Below, one piece after another: positions 54,435 through 64,000 of a stretch of DNA of 64,000 nucleotides (position 1 is its first letter; every line of letters starts with the position of its first letter). The notes below the pieces were generated by a model. That model ran no database searches. It was not told where the DNA came from and saw nothing but the letters and a program-made list of their open reading frames with translations. The stretch comes from an uncultured Bacteroides sp. (GTDB taxonomy: Bacteria > Bacteroidota > Bacteroidia > Bacteroidales > Bacteroidaceae), in assembly GCF_963666545.1 (NCBI RefSeq), contig NZ_OY762899.1:3224001-3288000 (forward strand). The letters run 5' to 3'. A program made the position numbers and the translations under genes.

Positions 54435-56753
54435 TTATTTCATTCTATTCATCGTTTCTTGTAGCTTCAAAACATTATGCACTTTACGTACTTGCGGTTT
54501 GCTGATGGTAAAGGATGCAGATTGACGAATATCGTTTGCGGAGGCACCTAGTAGTACTTTATAGTGCCCGTCATCCGTTATCCATGCAGATTGTGCCTCA
54601 TTGAAAGAGGCCAAATCTTCACTCTTAACCTCCATCACGAGGACTTCTGAAGCTCCCGGCTCCAGCAATTGAGTTTTGGCGAATCCTTTTAGTTCGCAGA
54701 TCGGCTTCTTTATTTCTCCTGTGGGAGCTGTTACATAGAGCTCTGCAACTTCTTTGCCGGCTACCTTCCCTGTATTTGTTACTTTAACAGAGACTTTAAT
54801 GCTGCCTGGCGCTGTCTTCACTTTAGCATCGCTATATTGGAAGGTGGTGTAAGAGAGGCCATATCCAAAGGGGTAAGAAACTTCCTTGTTATAGGTTTTG
54901 AAGTAGCGATAGCCAACCCAAATATCTTCTTCATAATTGGTCCAGCCAATGTCTTTCTTGTTGAGTAAGGTGGCATTTTGTTCATCGTCCCAATTTGAAA
55001 CGAAGCCTGCGGGGAAATTACGCGAAGAGGGATGGTCGGTATAATCCATAGGGAAGGTCATGGGTAGTTTGCCCGACGGGTTACTTGTTCCTTTCAACAC
55101 ATCGGCAACACTATTCCCTGCTTCTTGCCCTGCTTGCCAAGCCAATAGGATGGCATCGGGGAGGTGCTTCCAAGAAGTTGTTTCAATGACTCCTCCAATG
55201 TTGAGAATGACTACGACCTTTTTCCCCTGTGCGTGAAACTCGCGGGTAACGTTGGTGAGCAAGTCACGCTCAGTCTGACTTAGTTCGAAGTTATCTTTGA
55301 TACCTCGGTCGTTACCTTCCCCCGAATTGCGCCCAATGGTAATGATAGCGACATTTGAATCTTTTGCTCGCGATTTGATGAAAGCGTTGTCCATTTCAGG
55401 TTCTCTGGGACGAAGCGGACCAAGATACCAGCCTCGTTCGATATTAATCTCTTCCAGTTGCTCCTTTTCGTAAGCCAAGAATTTCTCATAGACGTTCTTC
55501 GTTTTTTCTTGGATGCCAAAGCCTGCATTCTCCAATCCTTGTTGCAAATCGATCACATACGCCTTATTCACATCACCGGAGCCTGTCCCTCCTGCAATGA
55601 AGGAGTAGGAAGTGACGCCAAAGAGGGCAATGTTTTTTAAGTCAGCTTGCAAAGGAAGGGTCTCATTATCATTCTTTAGCAAGACCATACCCTCGGCAGC
55701 CGAGTTTCGGGTAATGCTTGCGTGAGCTTTCAAATCAGGTTTATTGCTGTATTTATATCCTTTGAAGCGAGGTGTTTGCAGGATGTATTCGAGTATCCGT
55801 TTTACACAGATATTCACATCAGATTCTTTCAGTGTTCCCTTTTTTACTTTATCTAAGATATCTGCAACTTGTTCTTTGTTGCCGGGCATCATCAGGTCAT
55901 TGCCGGCATGAACCTGTGCAGCCGTATTGCGCATCCAAGTCCAGTCGGTCATAACAATGCCCTTAAAGCCCCATTCATCACGTAGAATGGTTGTTAACAG
56001 ATTGTAATCTTCTTGCGTGTAAGTGCCGTTGATCTTGTTGTAGGATGACATGACCGTCCATGGGTGTGATTCTTTGACCGTAATTTCAAACGGTTTCAGG
56101 TAGATTTCACGCAGTGCGCGTTGGGTAATACGGGCATCATTGCGGGTGCGAAGAGTCTCTTGGTTATTCCCGGCAAAGTGCTTGATACTTGTGCCCACTC
56201 CATTGCTTTGTACACCATTGACCATTGCGGCTGCTATCTTTCCGGCAACAAACGGGTCTTCGGAGTAATACTCAAAGTTACGTCCGCAGAGTGGGTTACG
56301 GTGAATATTCATGCCTGGCGCAAGTAGCACATCACAACCGTATTCGAGTACTTCATTGCCCATAGCTTTACCTACACTTTCTACTAGTGTTGGATTCCAG
56401 GTAGATGCCAGCATAGTGGCGACAGGGAAACCAGTGCAATAATAGGTGCTCGAATCATCCGGACGGGTTGGATTGATGCGTAATCCTGCAGGGCCATCGG
56501 CTAGTACGGTAGCGGGAATGCCTAAACGTTCGTTTGGAACAGTGGTTCCTGCGGCGCCCGGAACAAGGTTCCACGTCTTACCAATGGTTGCACCTTCTCC
56601 TGAAAAGCCCTCATTGGAAGCACCAACCAAGAGGTGTGCTTTTTCTTCTAGGGTCATGGCATTAATCACTTCATCGATTGTGTTCACGCCTAACTTTTGC
56701 GCATAGCCTGAGATTGCCCAAGCTAGTGCCATCATTACAATTATTCGTTTCAT
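54435..56753 (-). CDS. GH3 beta-glycosidase with FnIII-like C-terminal domain
   Basis: 772 residues. A signal peptide (MKRIIVMMALAWAISGYAQ) is followed by the GH3 barrel (VLADGPAGLRINPTRPDD, LAPGMNIHRNPLCGRNFEYY, GTSIKHFAGNNQETLRTRND, nucleophile Asp270 in VMTDWTW), the sandwich domain (GRNSGEGNDRGIKDNFELS) and an FnIII-like end (VKVTNTGKVAGKEVAELYVT). KHFAGNNQE and GEGNDR are typical of the beta-glucosidase/beta-xylosidase-type subgroup that differs from BglX. It stands alone, so the substrate cannot be fixed. Confidence 0.88.
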   Translation of the reverse strand: MKRIIVMMALAWAISGYAQKLGVNTIDEVINAMTLEEKAHLLVGASNEGFSGEGATIGKTWNLVPGAAGTTVPNERLGIPATVLADGPAGLRINPTRPDDSSTYYCTGFPVATMLASTWNPTLVESVGKAMGNEVLEYGCDVLLAPGMNIHRNPLCGRNFEYYSEDPFVAGKIAAAMVNGVQSNGVGTSIKHFAGNNQETLRTRNDARITQRALREIYLKPFEITVKESHPWTVMSSYNKINGTYTQEDYNLLTTILRDEWGFKGIVMTDWTWMRNTAAQVHAGNDLMMPGNKEQVADILDKVKKGTLKESDVNICVKRILEYILQTPRFKGYKYSNKPDLKAHASITRNSAAEGMVLLKNDNETLPLQADLKNIALFGVTSYSFIAGGTGSGDVNKAYVIDLQQGLENAGFGIQEKTKNVYEKFLAYEKEQLEEINIERGWYLGPLRPREPEMDNAFIKSRAKDSNVAIITIGRNSGEGNDRGIKDNFELSQTERDLLTNVTREFHAQGKKVVVILNIGGVIETTSWKHLPDAILLAWQAGQEAGNSVADVLKGTSNPSGKLPMTFPMDYTDHPSSRNFPAGFVSNWDDEQNATLLNKKDIGWTNYEEDIWVGYRYFKTYNKEVSYPFGYGLSYTTFQYSDAKVKTAPGSIKVSVKVTNTGKVAGKEVAELYVTAPTGEIKKPICELKGFAKTQLLEPGASEVLVMEVKSEDLASFNEAQSAWITDDGHYKVLLGASANDIRQSASFTISKPQVRKVHNVLKLQETMNRMK

Positions 56754-56913
56754 GGTTTTAATAAAAGAGGAGTTAGTTTTTCATTTCATTAGATTATTGA
56801 TCACTCTCAAAGATAGGAATTTTCTTTTTCTCTTTTCTTTCTTTAGCTCTCTAAGTTGAAATAGAATGTGTTTGATTGCGTATTATTTTGTTGCATTCGG
56901 CTTGTGGCATATC

Positions 56914-56965
56914 AAAAAGAGAGCACTCTCCATACAATTACGTAAATGGAGAGTGCTCTCTTTTT
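56914..56965 (-). terminator. Strong hairpin terminator of the nuo operon
   Basis: The 20-base arms 56914-56933 and 56946-56965 are perfectly complementary, with a 12-base loop and A/T runs at the base. On the minus strand it lies 31 bases after the nuoN stop and ends in a T-run. Confidence 0.85.
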
Positions 56966-56995
56966 AATATTTGTTGATCTTTTAATGCGCTCTGA

Positions 56996-58435
56996 CTACA
57001 TGCCGAAACTGAATTTGTCTATTGTTTCGTATATGATGCTTGCAATACCAATAGCAATGATACCTGCCAAACAAAGAATCATGCTTGCTTTGCTATAAGC
57101 ATCGCTCTTGAATGCTGCAATAGGCGTTTCGTTCTTGTTAATATACATGGCTTTGACGATCAACAGATAGTAATAAAGTGAGATAACCGTGTTGACCAAA
57201 GCGATGAATACCAATAGATGAAAACCTGATTGAAAAGCTGCCATGAAGATGAAGAACTTGCTGAAGAATCCTGCGAATGGCGGAATACCTGCCAATGAGA
57301 ATAATGCAAGAGTCATTAGGAAAGCTAACTTAGGATTGGTGAGGTATAGACCGTTATAGTCGTCCATCTCTATCTTACCACTTCGTTGCTCTACAATGGC
57401 TATGACGGTGAACACACCCAGATTAGCTACCATATAGACTAGTACGTAATAAACCAGTGCAGTCATTCCTTGTGCGCTGCCACCAATGACTCCAAGCATG
57501 ATGTAGCCTGCCTGGGAGATGGCTGAGAAAGCCATGAACCGTTTCAGGTTCTGCTGACGAATGGCAAAGAGGTTGGCTATGGTGATGGAAGCAATGATGA
57601 CCCAATACAAAACTTCTTGCCATTGCGCTACCATCGGTGCAAATACTTTGATAAGAACAGCCATCAGCACGAAAGCAGCTGATCCTTTAGAAATCACGCT
57701 CAAGAAACTGGTTACAGCTGTTGGTGCTCCCTGATATACATCGGCTGTCCACAAGTGGAAAGGTACGAGTGAAATCTTAAAGCCCATGCCGACAAAGAAA
57801 AAGACAAATGCCATAATCTGCATTGGGTTGCCTGTGATGCCAGCGGGTATATCTTCAAAATAGAGTGTACCTACCGTGCCATAGATCAATGAGATGCCAT
57901 AGAGCAATAGTCCGCTGGAAAAGAGTGCGGTAAGGATGTATTTTGCTCCTGCTTCGGCAGAATGGTGACGGTATTTATCAAAAGCAACCAATGCAGCCAT
58001 TGGAACAGACGCTGTTTCGAGTCCGATAAAGAACATCAGGAAGTGTCCGGCGGAAATCATGAAATACATACCGAGCAAGGTGCTCAGTGTAAGTACGTAA
58101 AACTCGCCTTGCTTGATGAAGGTGTCTTCGCGGGCCAACCATTCGTGAGCCAACAAGAAAACAATGATTGTACCTACGTTGAGTACTGATTTAACAATGG
58201 TCATCATCGGTACATAGTGATACATGCCTCCAAAAGCATCGGCTGCGGTACCGGGTACGAGATTAATAATGGTATGTATGGCCATTAAGACGACAGGCAA
58301 AAGAGTGTTCAGGTGCACTTTACCGTCTTTTTTATGAGCATCCGGACTCACAAACAGGTCGGCCACAAAGATGATGACGATGACTGCTATGAGCGATAGC
58401 TCTTCTTTCATATATAAGAATTGTGAGTAATCCAT
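56996..58435 (-). CDS. nuoN: NADH-quinone oxidoreductase subunit N
   Basis: 479 residues with about 14 membrane helices. The Mrp-antiporter-like core has [20 protein letters not shown] (with the conserved Lys), [20 protein letters not shown] and [20 protein letters not shown]. It is a proton-pumping subunit of complex I. It is the last gene of the leftward operon, starting 29 bases after nuoM. Confidence 0.93.
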   Translation of the reverse strand: MDYSQFLYMKEELSLIAVIVIIFVADLFVSPDAHKKDGKVHLNTLLPVVLMAIHTIINLVPGTAADAFGGMYHYVPMMTIVKSVLNVGTIIVFLLAHEWLAREDTFIKQGEFYVLTLSTLLGMYFMISAGHFLMFFIGLETASVPMAALVAFDKYRHHSAEAGAKYILTALFSSGLLLYGISLIYGTVGTLYFEDIPAGITGNPMQIMAFVFFFVGMGFKISLVPFHLWTADVYQGAPTAVTSFLSVISKGSAAFVLMAVLIKVFAPMVAQWQEVLYWVIIASITIANLFAIRQQNLKRFMAFSAISQAGYIMLGVIGGSAQGMTALVYYVLVYMVANLGVFTVIAIVEQRSGKIEMDDYNGLYLTNPKLAFLMTLALFSLAGIPPFAGFFSKFFIFMAAFQSGFHLLVFIALVNTVISLYYYLLIVKAMYINKNETPIAAFKSDAYSKASMILCLAGIIAIGIASIIYETIDKFSFGM

Positions 58436-58464
58436 ATTGTTGTTTTATGATTAGACGATTACTA

Positions 58465-59949
58465 TTATCGTATTAATTGTGAAACAACCGGCAATACGCT
58501 ATCACCGATCATGTGACTGATCCAAAAAGGTGCTATACCTAATCCGGCTACACAGACAATGAGGCAGATAACGGCAAAGCGTTCGTCCCAAGTTGCATCA
58601 GTCAGTTTCAGATGTTCTTCGTTTACCGGATTACCGTAGAGAATCTTACCTACCAAACGCAGAATGTAGACTGCCGTGATAACAATAGAGGTGGTAGCCA
58701 GAATAGTCATTGTGCGGTGGAATGCATCGAAGTTTTGGAAGGAACCAACAAAGATAGTCATTTCGGCTACGAAACCGCTGAGGCCGGGTAAACCCAGATT
58801 AGCTAAACCGGCAATGACGTAACATACGCTTAAGAAAGGCATGATCTTCATCAATCCTCCAAGTTCCCGAACATCTCGGGTATGCGTTCGCCCGTAAATC
58901 ATACCAATGAGGGCGAAGAAGAGGGCTGTCATCAACCCGTGACTAAGCATTTGCAGTACAGCACCTGTAGAAGCTGTTTGATTCATCATCAGAATGGCGA
59001 AAAGTACCAATCCGCAGTGACTTACAGATGAATAGGCGTTGATGTATTTCAAGTCTGTCTGCACACAAGCGCTAAAGGCTCCGTACACCACACTAATTCC
59101 GGTTAAGATAAGGAATATCCAGCTTAGCTCTTTAGCAGCGTCAGGCATCAGATACATGGCTATGCGGAAACATCCATATCCACCAAGTTTCATCAATACA
59201 CCGGCGTGAAGCATAGATACAGCTGTTGGGGCTGAAGCATGACCGTCGGGACTCCATGTATGGAATGGGAACAAGGCCCCCAGCACTCCAAAACCTAAAA
59301 AGGTAAGAGGAAACCAGATACATTGTTGGGCAAATGGTATGTTGTGCAGTTTGGCGATTTCTAAAAGGTTCATTGTTGTGGCGCCACTACCGAAGTAGAT
59401 GCCCAAAATGCCTACTAACAGAAAAGCGGAACCACCCATAAGCATCAGTGTTAGCTTCATTGCCGCATATTCTTTGCGTCCGCTGCCCCATACTCCAATG
59501 AGTAGGTACATCGGTATCAGTGCTATTTCGTAGAACATGAACATGGTGAACAAGTCAACACAGATGAAGAAGCCGAAAACACCCATGCTAAGCAGAGTGA
59601 ACCAAAGGAAGTATTCCTTGGTTTGGAGTTTCATCTGCCACGAAGCAAACGTTCCGGTAAATACAATGATGGCACTGAGGAGCAACATGGCTACCGAAAT
59701 TCCATCTACTCCTACAGAGTAAGCTATATGGAGCGGCGCATACCACATCGTATCGGCACGAAACAACATCTCGGCAGTGTTGCCGGCTCCACGTTCATTG
59801 AGATACATGCAGGTAAGGGCAATAGCCAAACCTAGCAATATCGTACTACCTGTAACCATCACGCCTCTGATGGCTTTAATGCCTTTCGACATCCAAAGCC
59901 CGGCGAGCATAAGTAAAGGGACTAGTACGAATAGGGATAAGAAGTTCAT
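58465..59949 (-). CDS. nuoM: NADH-quinone oxidoreductase subunit M
   Basis: 494 residues with about 14 helices. The core includes VGVDGISVAMLLLSAIIVFT, FMFYEIALIPMYLLIGVWGS (conserved Glu), FPFHTWSPDGHASAPTAVSM, MLHAGVLMKLGGYGCFRIAM and INAYSSVSHCGLVL. It is an antiporter-like proton-pumping subunit of complex I, 13 bases after nuoL. Confidence 0.94.
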   Translation of the reverse strand: MNFLSLFVLVPLLMLAGLWMSKGIKAIRGVMVTGSTILLGLAIALTCMYLNERGAGNTAEMLFRADTMWYAPLHIAYSVGVDGISVAMLLLSAIIVFTGTFASWQMKLQTKEYFLWFTLLSMGVFGFFICVDLFTMFMFYEIALIPMYLLIGVWGSGRKEYAAMKLTLMLMGGSAFLLVGILGIYFGSGATTMNLLEIAKLHNIPFAQQCIWFPLTFLGFGVLGALFPFHTWSPDGHASAPTAVSMLHAGVLMKLGGYGCFRIAMYLMPDAAKELSWIFLILTGISVVYGAFSACVQTDLKYINAYSSVSHCGLVLFAILMMNQTASTGAVLQMLSHGLMTALFFALIGMIYGRTHTRDVRELGGLMKIMPFLSVCYVIAGLANLGLPGLSGFVAEMTIFVGSFQNFDAFHRTMTILATTSIVITAVYILRLVGKILYGNPVNEEHLKLTDATWDERFAVICLIVCVAGLGIAPFWISHMIGDSVLPVVSQLIR

Positions 59950-59962
59950 ATCATTTAATGCT

Positions 59963-61864
59963 TTAGAATGTCAATAATAGGGTTACAATCAGTGCCAGCG
60001 TACCAAGCAGGAACACAAATGCATATTGTTGCACTTGGCCGCTTTGCAAATCGCGTATCTCATCGCTCGTAGCATGTGTGCCCCAGGCAAGGAAGTCGAA
60101 GAAGCCATCAACAACGTGACGGTCGAACCATGCGATAGGAGTAGAGATGCAACGGAAAATAATCTTATGGGTGACGAATTGGTATACTTCGTCAATATAA
60201 AAGCGTTGAGAGGCTGCGGTGTGCAGGCGGGCAAAGCGTTTGCCCAACATGTCGGCTACAGGTTGTGCCGGACGCATATAGATCCAAGTAGCTAATGATA
60301 TGGAGATGATGGCTATCGCTACACTCGTGATGGCTACTGTAGCATCCAAATGAATGTGGTAAGCTTCCCCGTTACTGCTCACAAGCGTTCCGAATGGAAT
60401 GAATCCGGCTACACAAGTGATAACAGCTAGAAATATAAGTGGGAAAGTCATAGCCAACGGACTTTCGTGCGGCGTGTGAGCGGCATGTAATTCCTTATTC
60501 TCTTTTCCCCAAAATATGCCGTAATATAGGCGGAACATGTAAAATGCTGTCATGGCGGCAATAACTGTCATTACCCAACCCATTATCGGACTATATTCAA
60601 AGCAAGCGGCAAGGATCTCATCTTTCGAGAAGAATCCGGAAAAAGGAGGTATACCGGCTATAGCAAGACAAGCAATGAGGAAAGTGATATGAGTGATAGG
60701 CATATACTTTCTCAATCCGCCCATTGCACTCATTTCATTGCTGTGTACGGCATGAATGATGCTACCTGCGCCTAAGAAGAGTAATGCTTTAAACATAGCA
60801 TGAGTAAAGAGGTGGAACATGGAAGCCATGTAACCTAATCCACCTTCGTGTGGATTCATGCTGGTACATACACCCAAAGCAACAATCATGAAACCGATTT
60901 GTGAGATGGTGGAAAAAGCAAGTACTCGCTTAATGTCTGTTTGCACACAAGCTATGCTTGCTGCAAAGAAGGCAGTAAATGCACCTACCCAACCAATTAC
61001 GTGAAGTACATCAGGCGCATATGTTATGTATAAAGGGAACATGCGTGCTACCAGGTAAACACCTGCCACAACCATGGTTGCGGCATGGATGAGTGCACTG
61101 ACCGGAGTCGGGCCTTCCATTGCATCGGGCAACCAAATATGTAAAGGGAACATGGCACTTTTACCTGCACCTCCCACAAACATCAGCCCCAGTGCTAATG
61201 GTAACATGGCTGCACCACCGGTTACCAGCGACATCGCGTCAGGAGTAAAGCTAAACGTTCCGCCATAGTATCCGTATAAGAGGATTCCGATGAGGAATCC
61301 AAGATCGGCAAAACGGGTAACGATAAATGCTTTTTTACTTGCTGCAACCGCAGATGCTTTGGTGTAGTAGAATCCGATCAGTAAGTAAGAACTTACACCT
61401 ACCAGCTCCCAGAACAGGTACATCTGAAAGATGTTGGTTGCTACTACCAAGCCGAGCATGGACATCGTGAATAACGACAGAAAGGCATAGTAACGTTGGA
61501 AACCTTTTTCTCCTTTCATGTAACTGAAAGAGTAGAGATGTACCATCAATGAGACGGTAGAAATGACCACCAGCATCATCACTGAGATAGGGTCGAGCAT
61601 GATGCCCAAGTCGAAATGCAACGTTTCAGTAAAAGGAAGCCAAGTGAAGTTGTATGGCATCAAGGTAGCATACGTTCCTTCGGCAGTACGTGGAGCTGTG
61701 AAATAGAACCACGCAGTAAGATAACTCAGCAGAGTGACCAAGCTCAAAGAAAGGGTACCTAGTCTGCCTGCGTCTACCGGCTTAAACCATTTACCTCCGA
61801 TCCCTAATATCAGGAATGAGAGCATCGGAAGTATAAGTATCAATATTGTAAAATCCATTGTCAT
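59963..61864 (-). CDS. nuoL: NADH-quinone oxidoreductase subunit L
   Basis: 633 residues, with the antiporter-like core (LMVHLYSFSYMKGEKGFQRY, YLFWELVGVSSYLLIGFYYT, FPLHIWLPDAMEGPTPVSAL, LIHAATMVVAGVYLVARMFP, VLAFSTISQIGFMIVALG) and the extra C-terminal part with the lateral helix expected of NuoL (YIDEVYQFVTHKIIFRCIST to the end). Two starts, 61864 and 61858, are equally likely. It is the largest proton-pumping subunit. Confidence 0.94.
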   Translation of the reverse strand: MTMDFTILILILPMLSFLILGIGGKWFKPVDAGRLGTLSLSLVTLLSYLTAWFYFTAPRTAEGTYATLMPYNFTWLPFTETLHFDLGIMLDPISVMMLVVISTVSLMVHLYSFSYMKGEKGFQRYYAFLSLFTMSMLGLVVATNIFQMYLFWELVGVSSYLLIGFYYTKASAVAASKKAFIVTRFADLGFLIGILLYGYYGGTFSFTPDAMSLVTGGAAMLPLALGLMFVGGAGKSAMFPLHIWLPDAMEGPTPVSALIHAATMVVAGVYLVARMFPLYITYAPDVLHVIGWVGAFTAFFAASIACVQTDIKRVLAFSTISQIGFMIVALGVCTSMNPHEGGLGYMASMFHLFTHAMFKALLFLGAGSIIHAVHSNEMSAMGGLRKYMPITHITFLIACLAIAGIPPFSGFFSKDEILAACFEYSPIMGWVMTVIAAMTAFYMFRLYYGIFWGKENKELHAAHTPHESPLAMTFPLIFLAVITCVAGFIPFGTLVSSNGEAYHIHLDATVAITSVAIAIISISLATWIYMRPAQPVADMLGKRFARLHTAASQRFYIDEVYQFVTHKIIFRCISTPIAWFDRHVVDGFFDFLAWGTHATSDEIRDLQSGQVQQYAFVFLLGTLALIVTLLLTF

Positions 61865-61883
61865 GAGTTTATTCTGTTATAGA

Positions 61884-62195
61884 TTACCATTTCATTTCAT
61901 TCAAGTTTTTCACTTGTATGTTGCGGATATTGCGGTAGATATTAATCATAATAGCAATAGCCACTGCTGTTTCTGCTGCGGATATGGCAATAGAGAACAA
62001 TGCGAAAAAGTGTCCTTCTAAGCCGGTAGGAAACAAAAAACGGTTGAATACGGCAAAGTTAATGTCCGTAGCATTCAGAATCAGCTCTATAGAGATCAAA
62101 ATAGCAAGTGTATTGCGACGGGTAAAGAATCCATAGATTCCTGCAAAGAACATGATAGCCGATACTATCAGGTAATATTCCATGTGTATTGTCAT
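61884..62195 (-). CDS. nuoK: NADH-quinone oxidoreductase subunit K
   Basis: 103 residues from the ATG at 62195, which is just after the nuoJ stop and gives the usual NuoK length; the in-frame ATG at 62216 would overlap nuoJ. Three membrane helices are seen, with the conserved Glu in LISIELILNATDINFAVFNR. It is part of the proton path of complex I. Confidence 0.9.
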   Translation of the reverse strand: MTIHMEYYLIVSAIMFFAGIYGFFTRRNTLAILISIELILNATDINFAVFNRFLFPTGLEGHFFALFSIAISAAETAVAIAIMINIYRNIRNIQVKNLNEMKW

Positions 62196-62199
62196 AATC

Positions 62200-62712
62200 T
62201 TATCGTTTACGTGCAATTAATAATCCACCTACGATACATGCCAGTAAGAGAATACTGACTGCTTCAAAGGGTAGTACATATCCGTATTTATCACTACCCA
62301 AAAGTGCGTGACCGATGGTCTTTATGTTTGTCTCTATCGGCTCCGGATCTGTGATAGTAGTAAACTTATGGGTAAGCGTAATGAATAGGACTATAGCTGC
62401 ACCGCCAATCGTTGCACCTAAGCCGGCAATCAACTTACTGCGTTTCAACTTTTCGGCGCGGTCTCCATCTCCACTGGTGAGCAGAATGGAGAATACGTAG
62501 AGAACGACAATACCTCCGGCATAAACCATAATTTGCACAGATCCTAAAAAGGTGTATCCAAGCAAAAAATAAATACCTGCGGTTCCAAATAGCACAAAGA
62601 GCAAATAGGTCGCCGAACGCACGATGTGACGGGTACATACCGTCATCACCGAGAATACGGAGATAAATATTGCCAGTGCGTAGAATATAATTGTTTCAAA
62701 AGTGAGTTCCAT
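62200..62712 (-). CDS. nuoJ: NADH-quinone oxidoreductase subunit J
   Basis: 170 residues with five membrane helices. YLLFVLFGTAGIYFLLGYTF, VQIMVYAGGIVVLYVFSILL and the C-terminal VSILLLACIVGGLLIARKR are typical of NuoJ. It starts 3 bases after the nuoI stop. Confidence 0.93.
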   Translation of the reverse strand: MELTFETIIFYALAIFISVFSVMTVCTRHIVRSATYLLFVLFGTAGIYFLLGYTFLGSVQIMVYAGGIVVLYVFSILLTSGDGDRAEKLKRSKLIAGLGATIGGAAIVLFITLTHKFTTITDPEPIETNIKTIGHALLGSDKYGYVLPFEAVSILLLACIVGGLLIARKR

Positions 62713-62715
62713 ATT

Positions 62716-63201
62716 TTATTTCTTTTCTATTACTTTACTACCTTCGTGGTTCAATCTATGTATTAACTTATCACGATTGAACACGGCGTGCTCAAATGTT
62801 TGGTCGAAGGTGATGGCATCGTGTGGACAGGCATTGACACAAAGTTCGCAGAAGATGCAAGAACCTAAGTCGTACTTATAGGTTTTAAGTATCTTCTTCT
62901 TTTTCCCCTCCTCAGTTTCAATCGTTTCACTAATGATCTCAATCGTGTCATTGGGGCAAACATTTTGGCAGATTCCACAAGATACGCACCGATGCTCGTT
63001 GTTCTCATTGTGCGGCATGATGAGTTCACCACGGAAACGGTCGAACATCTTTAGTTCTGCACGATTTTCTGGATACTGCTCAGTAACCTTTGCACGAAAG
63101 AACACTGTAATGGTAGTTTTCATTCCCGTTAATAGGGTACCTATACCGTTTAGAAGACCGCCAAAATAACTATTTTCGTTTTTCATTCTTCTTTTCTCCA
63201 T
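62716..63201 (-). CDS. nuoI: NADH-quinone oxidoreductase subunit I (ferredoxin-type)
   Basis: 161 residues. Two 4Fe-4S motifs are CVSCGICQNVCPNDTIEI (about 72-89) and CIFCELCVNACPHDAITF (about 118-135), which carry electrons through the peripheral arm (clusters N6a and N6b). It abuts nuoH with no gap. The ATG at 63186 is an alternative start. Confidence 0.93.
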   Translation of the reverse strand: MEKRRMKNENSYFGGLLNGIGTLLTGMKTTITVFFRAKVTEQYPENRAELKMFDRFRGELIMPHNENNEHRCVSCGICQNVCPNDTIEIISETIETEEGKKKKILKTYKYDLGSCIFCELCVNACPHDAITFDQTFEHAVFNRDKLIHRLNHEGSKVIEKK

Positions 63202-64000
63202 TTAAAAGTGCAGCCCGAAGACTACTATTAATACCATGATTACAAGGTTCACCATGCTAATAGGCACTAAGTACTTCCATTCGAGTTTTAGTATCTGGTC
63301 GATACGCAAACGAGGGAACGTCCACTTGATCCACATAAGCAAGAACACCACGAAGAATGCTTTTCCAAAGAACCAGATAAAGCCAGGAATATAGTCCATT
63401 ACGGTATTGAAGCCATCTAATCCTACTACGTGAAAGGGCATCCAACCTCCAAGGAAGATGGTTGCTGCTACAGATGCTACGATGAACATATTCAGGTATT
63501 CTGCCAAATAGAAGAAGCCGAAGTGCATACCACTATACTCTGTATGGTATCCGGCTGTTAGTTCACTCTCTGCTTCCGGAAGGTCGAATGGGCCACGGTT
63601 TGTTTCCGCATTTCCGGCAATGAGGTAGATAATGAAAGCAATCAGCGCAGGAATGTGACCTTTGAAGATGAACCAGCCATCAGCTTGTCCTTCTACGATC
63701 TCAGAGAATTGCATGGTGCCCATTAATACAACCATCGTCAGGATGGATAATCCCACAGACAGTTCATAACTAATGATTTGTGCTCCGCTTCGCATGGCTC
63801 CGATAAGGGAAAACTTATTGTTACTTCCCCAACCGGCAAGCAAAATACCTACCACGCCAATGGATGATGCCGCAAGCAGAAAGAACACGCCTACATTAAA
63901 ATCTAAAACTCCCATTCCTTTATTAATAGGAATGCACGAGAAAGCTAAAACAGAAGCGATGATAACCATGTATGGGGCCAACTCATACAGAAACCTATCA
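63202..64000 (-). CDS. nuoH: NADH-quinone oxidoreductase subunit H, 5' end outside window
   Basis: The frame is open to base 64000, giving the last 265 codons; the TTG at 63981 is internal (the reading upstream is [13 protein letters not shown]). NuoH marks include [77 protein letters not shown] and [20 protein letters not shown]. It holds the quinone site with NuoB and NuoD. Confidence 0.94.
   Translation of the reverse strand, partial: DRFLYELAPYMVIIASVLAFSCIPINKGMGVLDFNVGVFFLLAASSIGVVGILLAGWGSNNKFSLIGAMRSGAQIISYELSVGLSILTMVVLMGTMQFSEIVEGQADGWFIFKGHIPALIAFIIYLIAGNAETNRGPFDLPEAESELTAGYHTEYSGMHFGFFYLAEYLNMFIVASVAATIFLGGWMPFHVVGLDGFNTVMDYIPGFIWFFGKAFFVVFLLMWIKWTFPRLRIDQILKLEWKYLVPISMVNLVIMVLIVVFGLHF

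Overview
The window reads as a chromosomal piece of a gut Bacteroides or a close relative in the Bacteroidales. The evidence is the SusC/SusD-type outer-membrane pair with surface glycan-binding lipoproteins, promoters of the Bacteroides type (TTTG, about 20 bases, TAnnTTTG), MeaB, and a seven-gene stretch of complex I. I do not claim a species. Protein functions come from motifs and family knowledge only; no search was run.

Layout. (1) 1-9807, core-type genes: the end of an alpha-2-macroglobulin-like protein, a DUF1573 protein, MeaB, an EamA transporter, an AAA ATPase plus DUF4435 (TOPRIM-like) pair next to an MscS-type channel, an AraC regulator and an aldo/keto reductase. (2) 9844-10548, a gene-poor gap holding a strong leftward promoter, a 34-codon reading frame and a strong hairpin. 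(3) 10570-30586, a complete-looking beta-mannan utilization locus: GH5 mannanase, esterase, SusC, SusD, two surface glycan-binding proteins, two GH26 mannanases, a GH3 enzyme, a GH130 mannosylglucose phosphorylase, a sugar symporter and a mannobiose 2-epimerase. Three of its promoters share GATAAAAT exactly 36 bases before the -7 box. (4) 30600-30941, an IS66 remnant. (5) 30938-46476, a mostly AT-rich leftward island. It encodes a double-glycine leader precursor, a C39-peptidase ABC exporter, an HlyD adaptor, a TolC-type outer-membrane protein, five glycosyltransferases (one fused to a methyltransferase, one broken), two LanC-like proteins without recognisable zinc ligands, a secreted erythromycin-esterase-like protein, a small lipoprotein and a broken radical-SAM/SPASM maturase. 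A TPR/HTH regulator lies just upstream (46750-48426). (6) 49000-56753: a TonB-dependent receptor with two related beta-helix-like lipoproteins, and a second GH3 enzyme. (7) 56996-64000: nuoN, M, L, K, J, I and partial H.

How the parts work together. In the mannan locus, surface enzymes and binding proteins cut and capture mannan, SusC/D import oligosaccharides, periplasmic GH26 and GH3 enzymes trim them, the symporter imports mannobiose, the epimerase makes mannosyl-glucose and the GH130 phosphorylase splits it to mannose-1-phosphate and glucose. In the island, the precursor is probably modified (the five glycosyltransferases suggest glycosylation), cut after its GG motif by the C39 domain and exported through the ABC-HlyD-TolC conduit. 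The precursor has no cysteine after GG, so a normal lanthipeptide is unlikely. The island shows decay: IS66 ends, a truncated frameshifted SPASM gene, and a GT25-like gene broken at three homopolymer-associated sites including a G10 tract.
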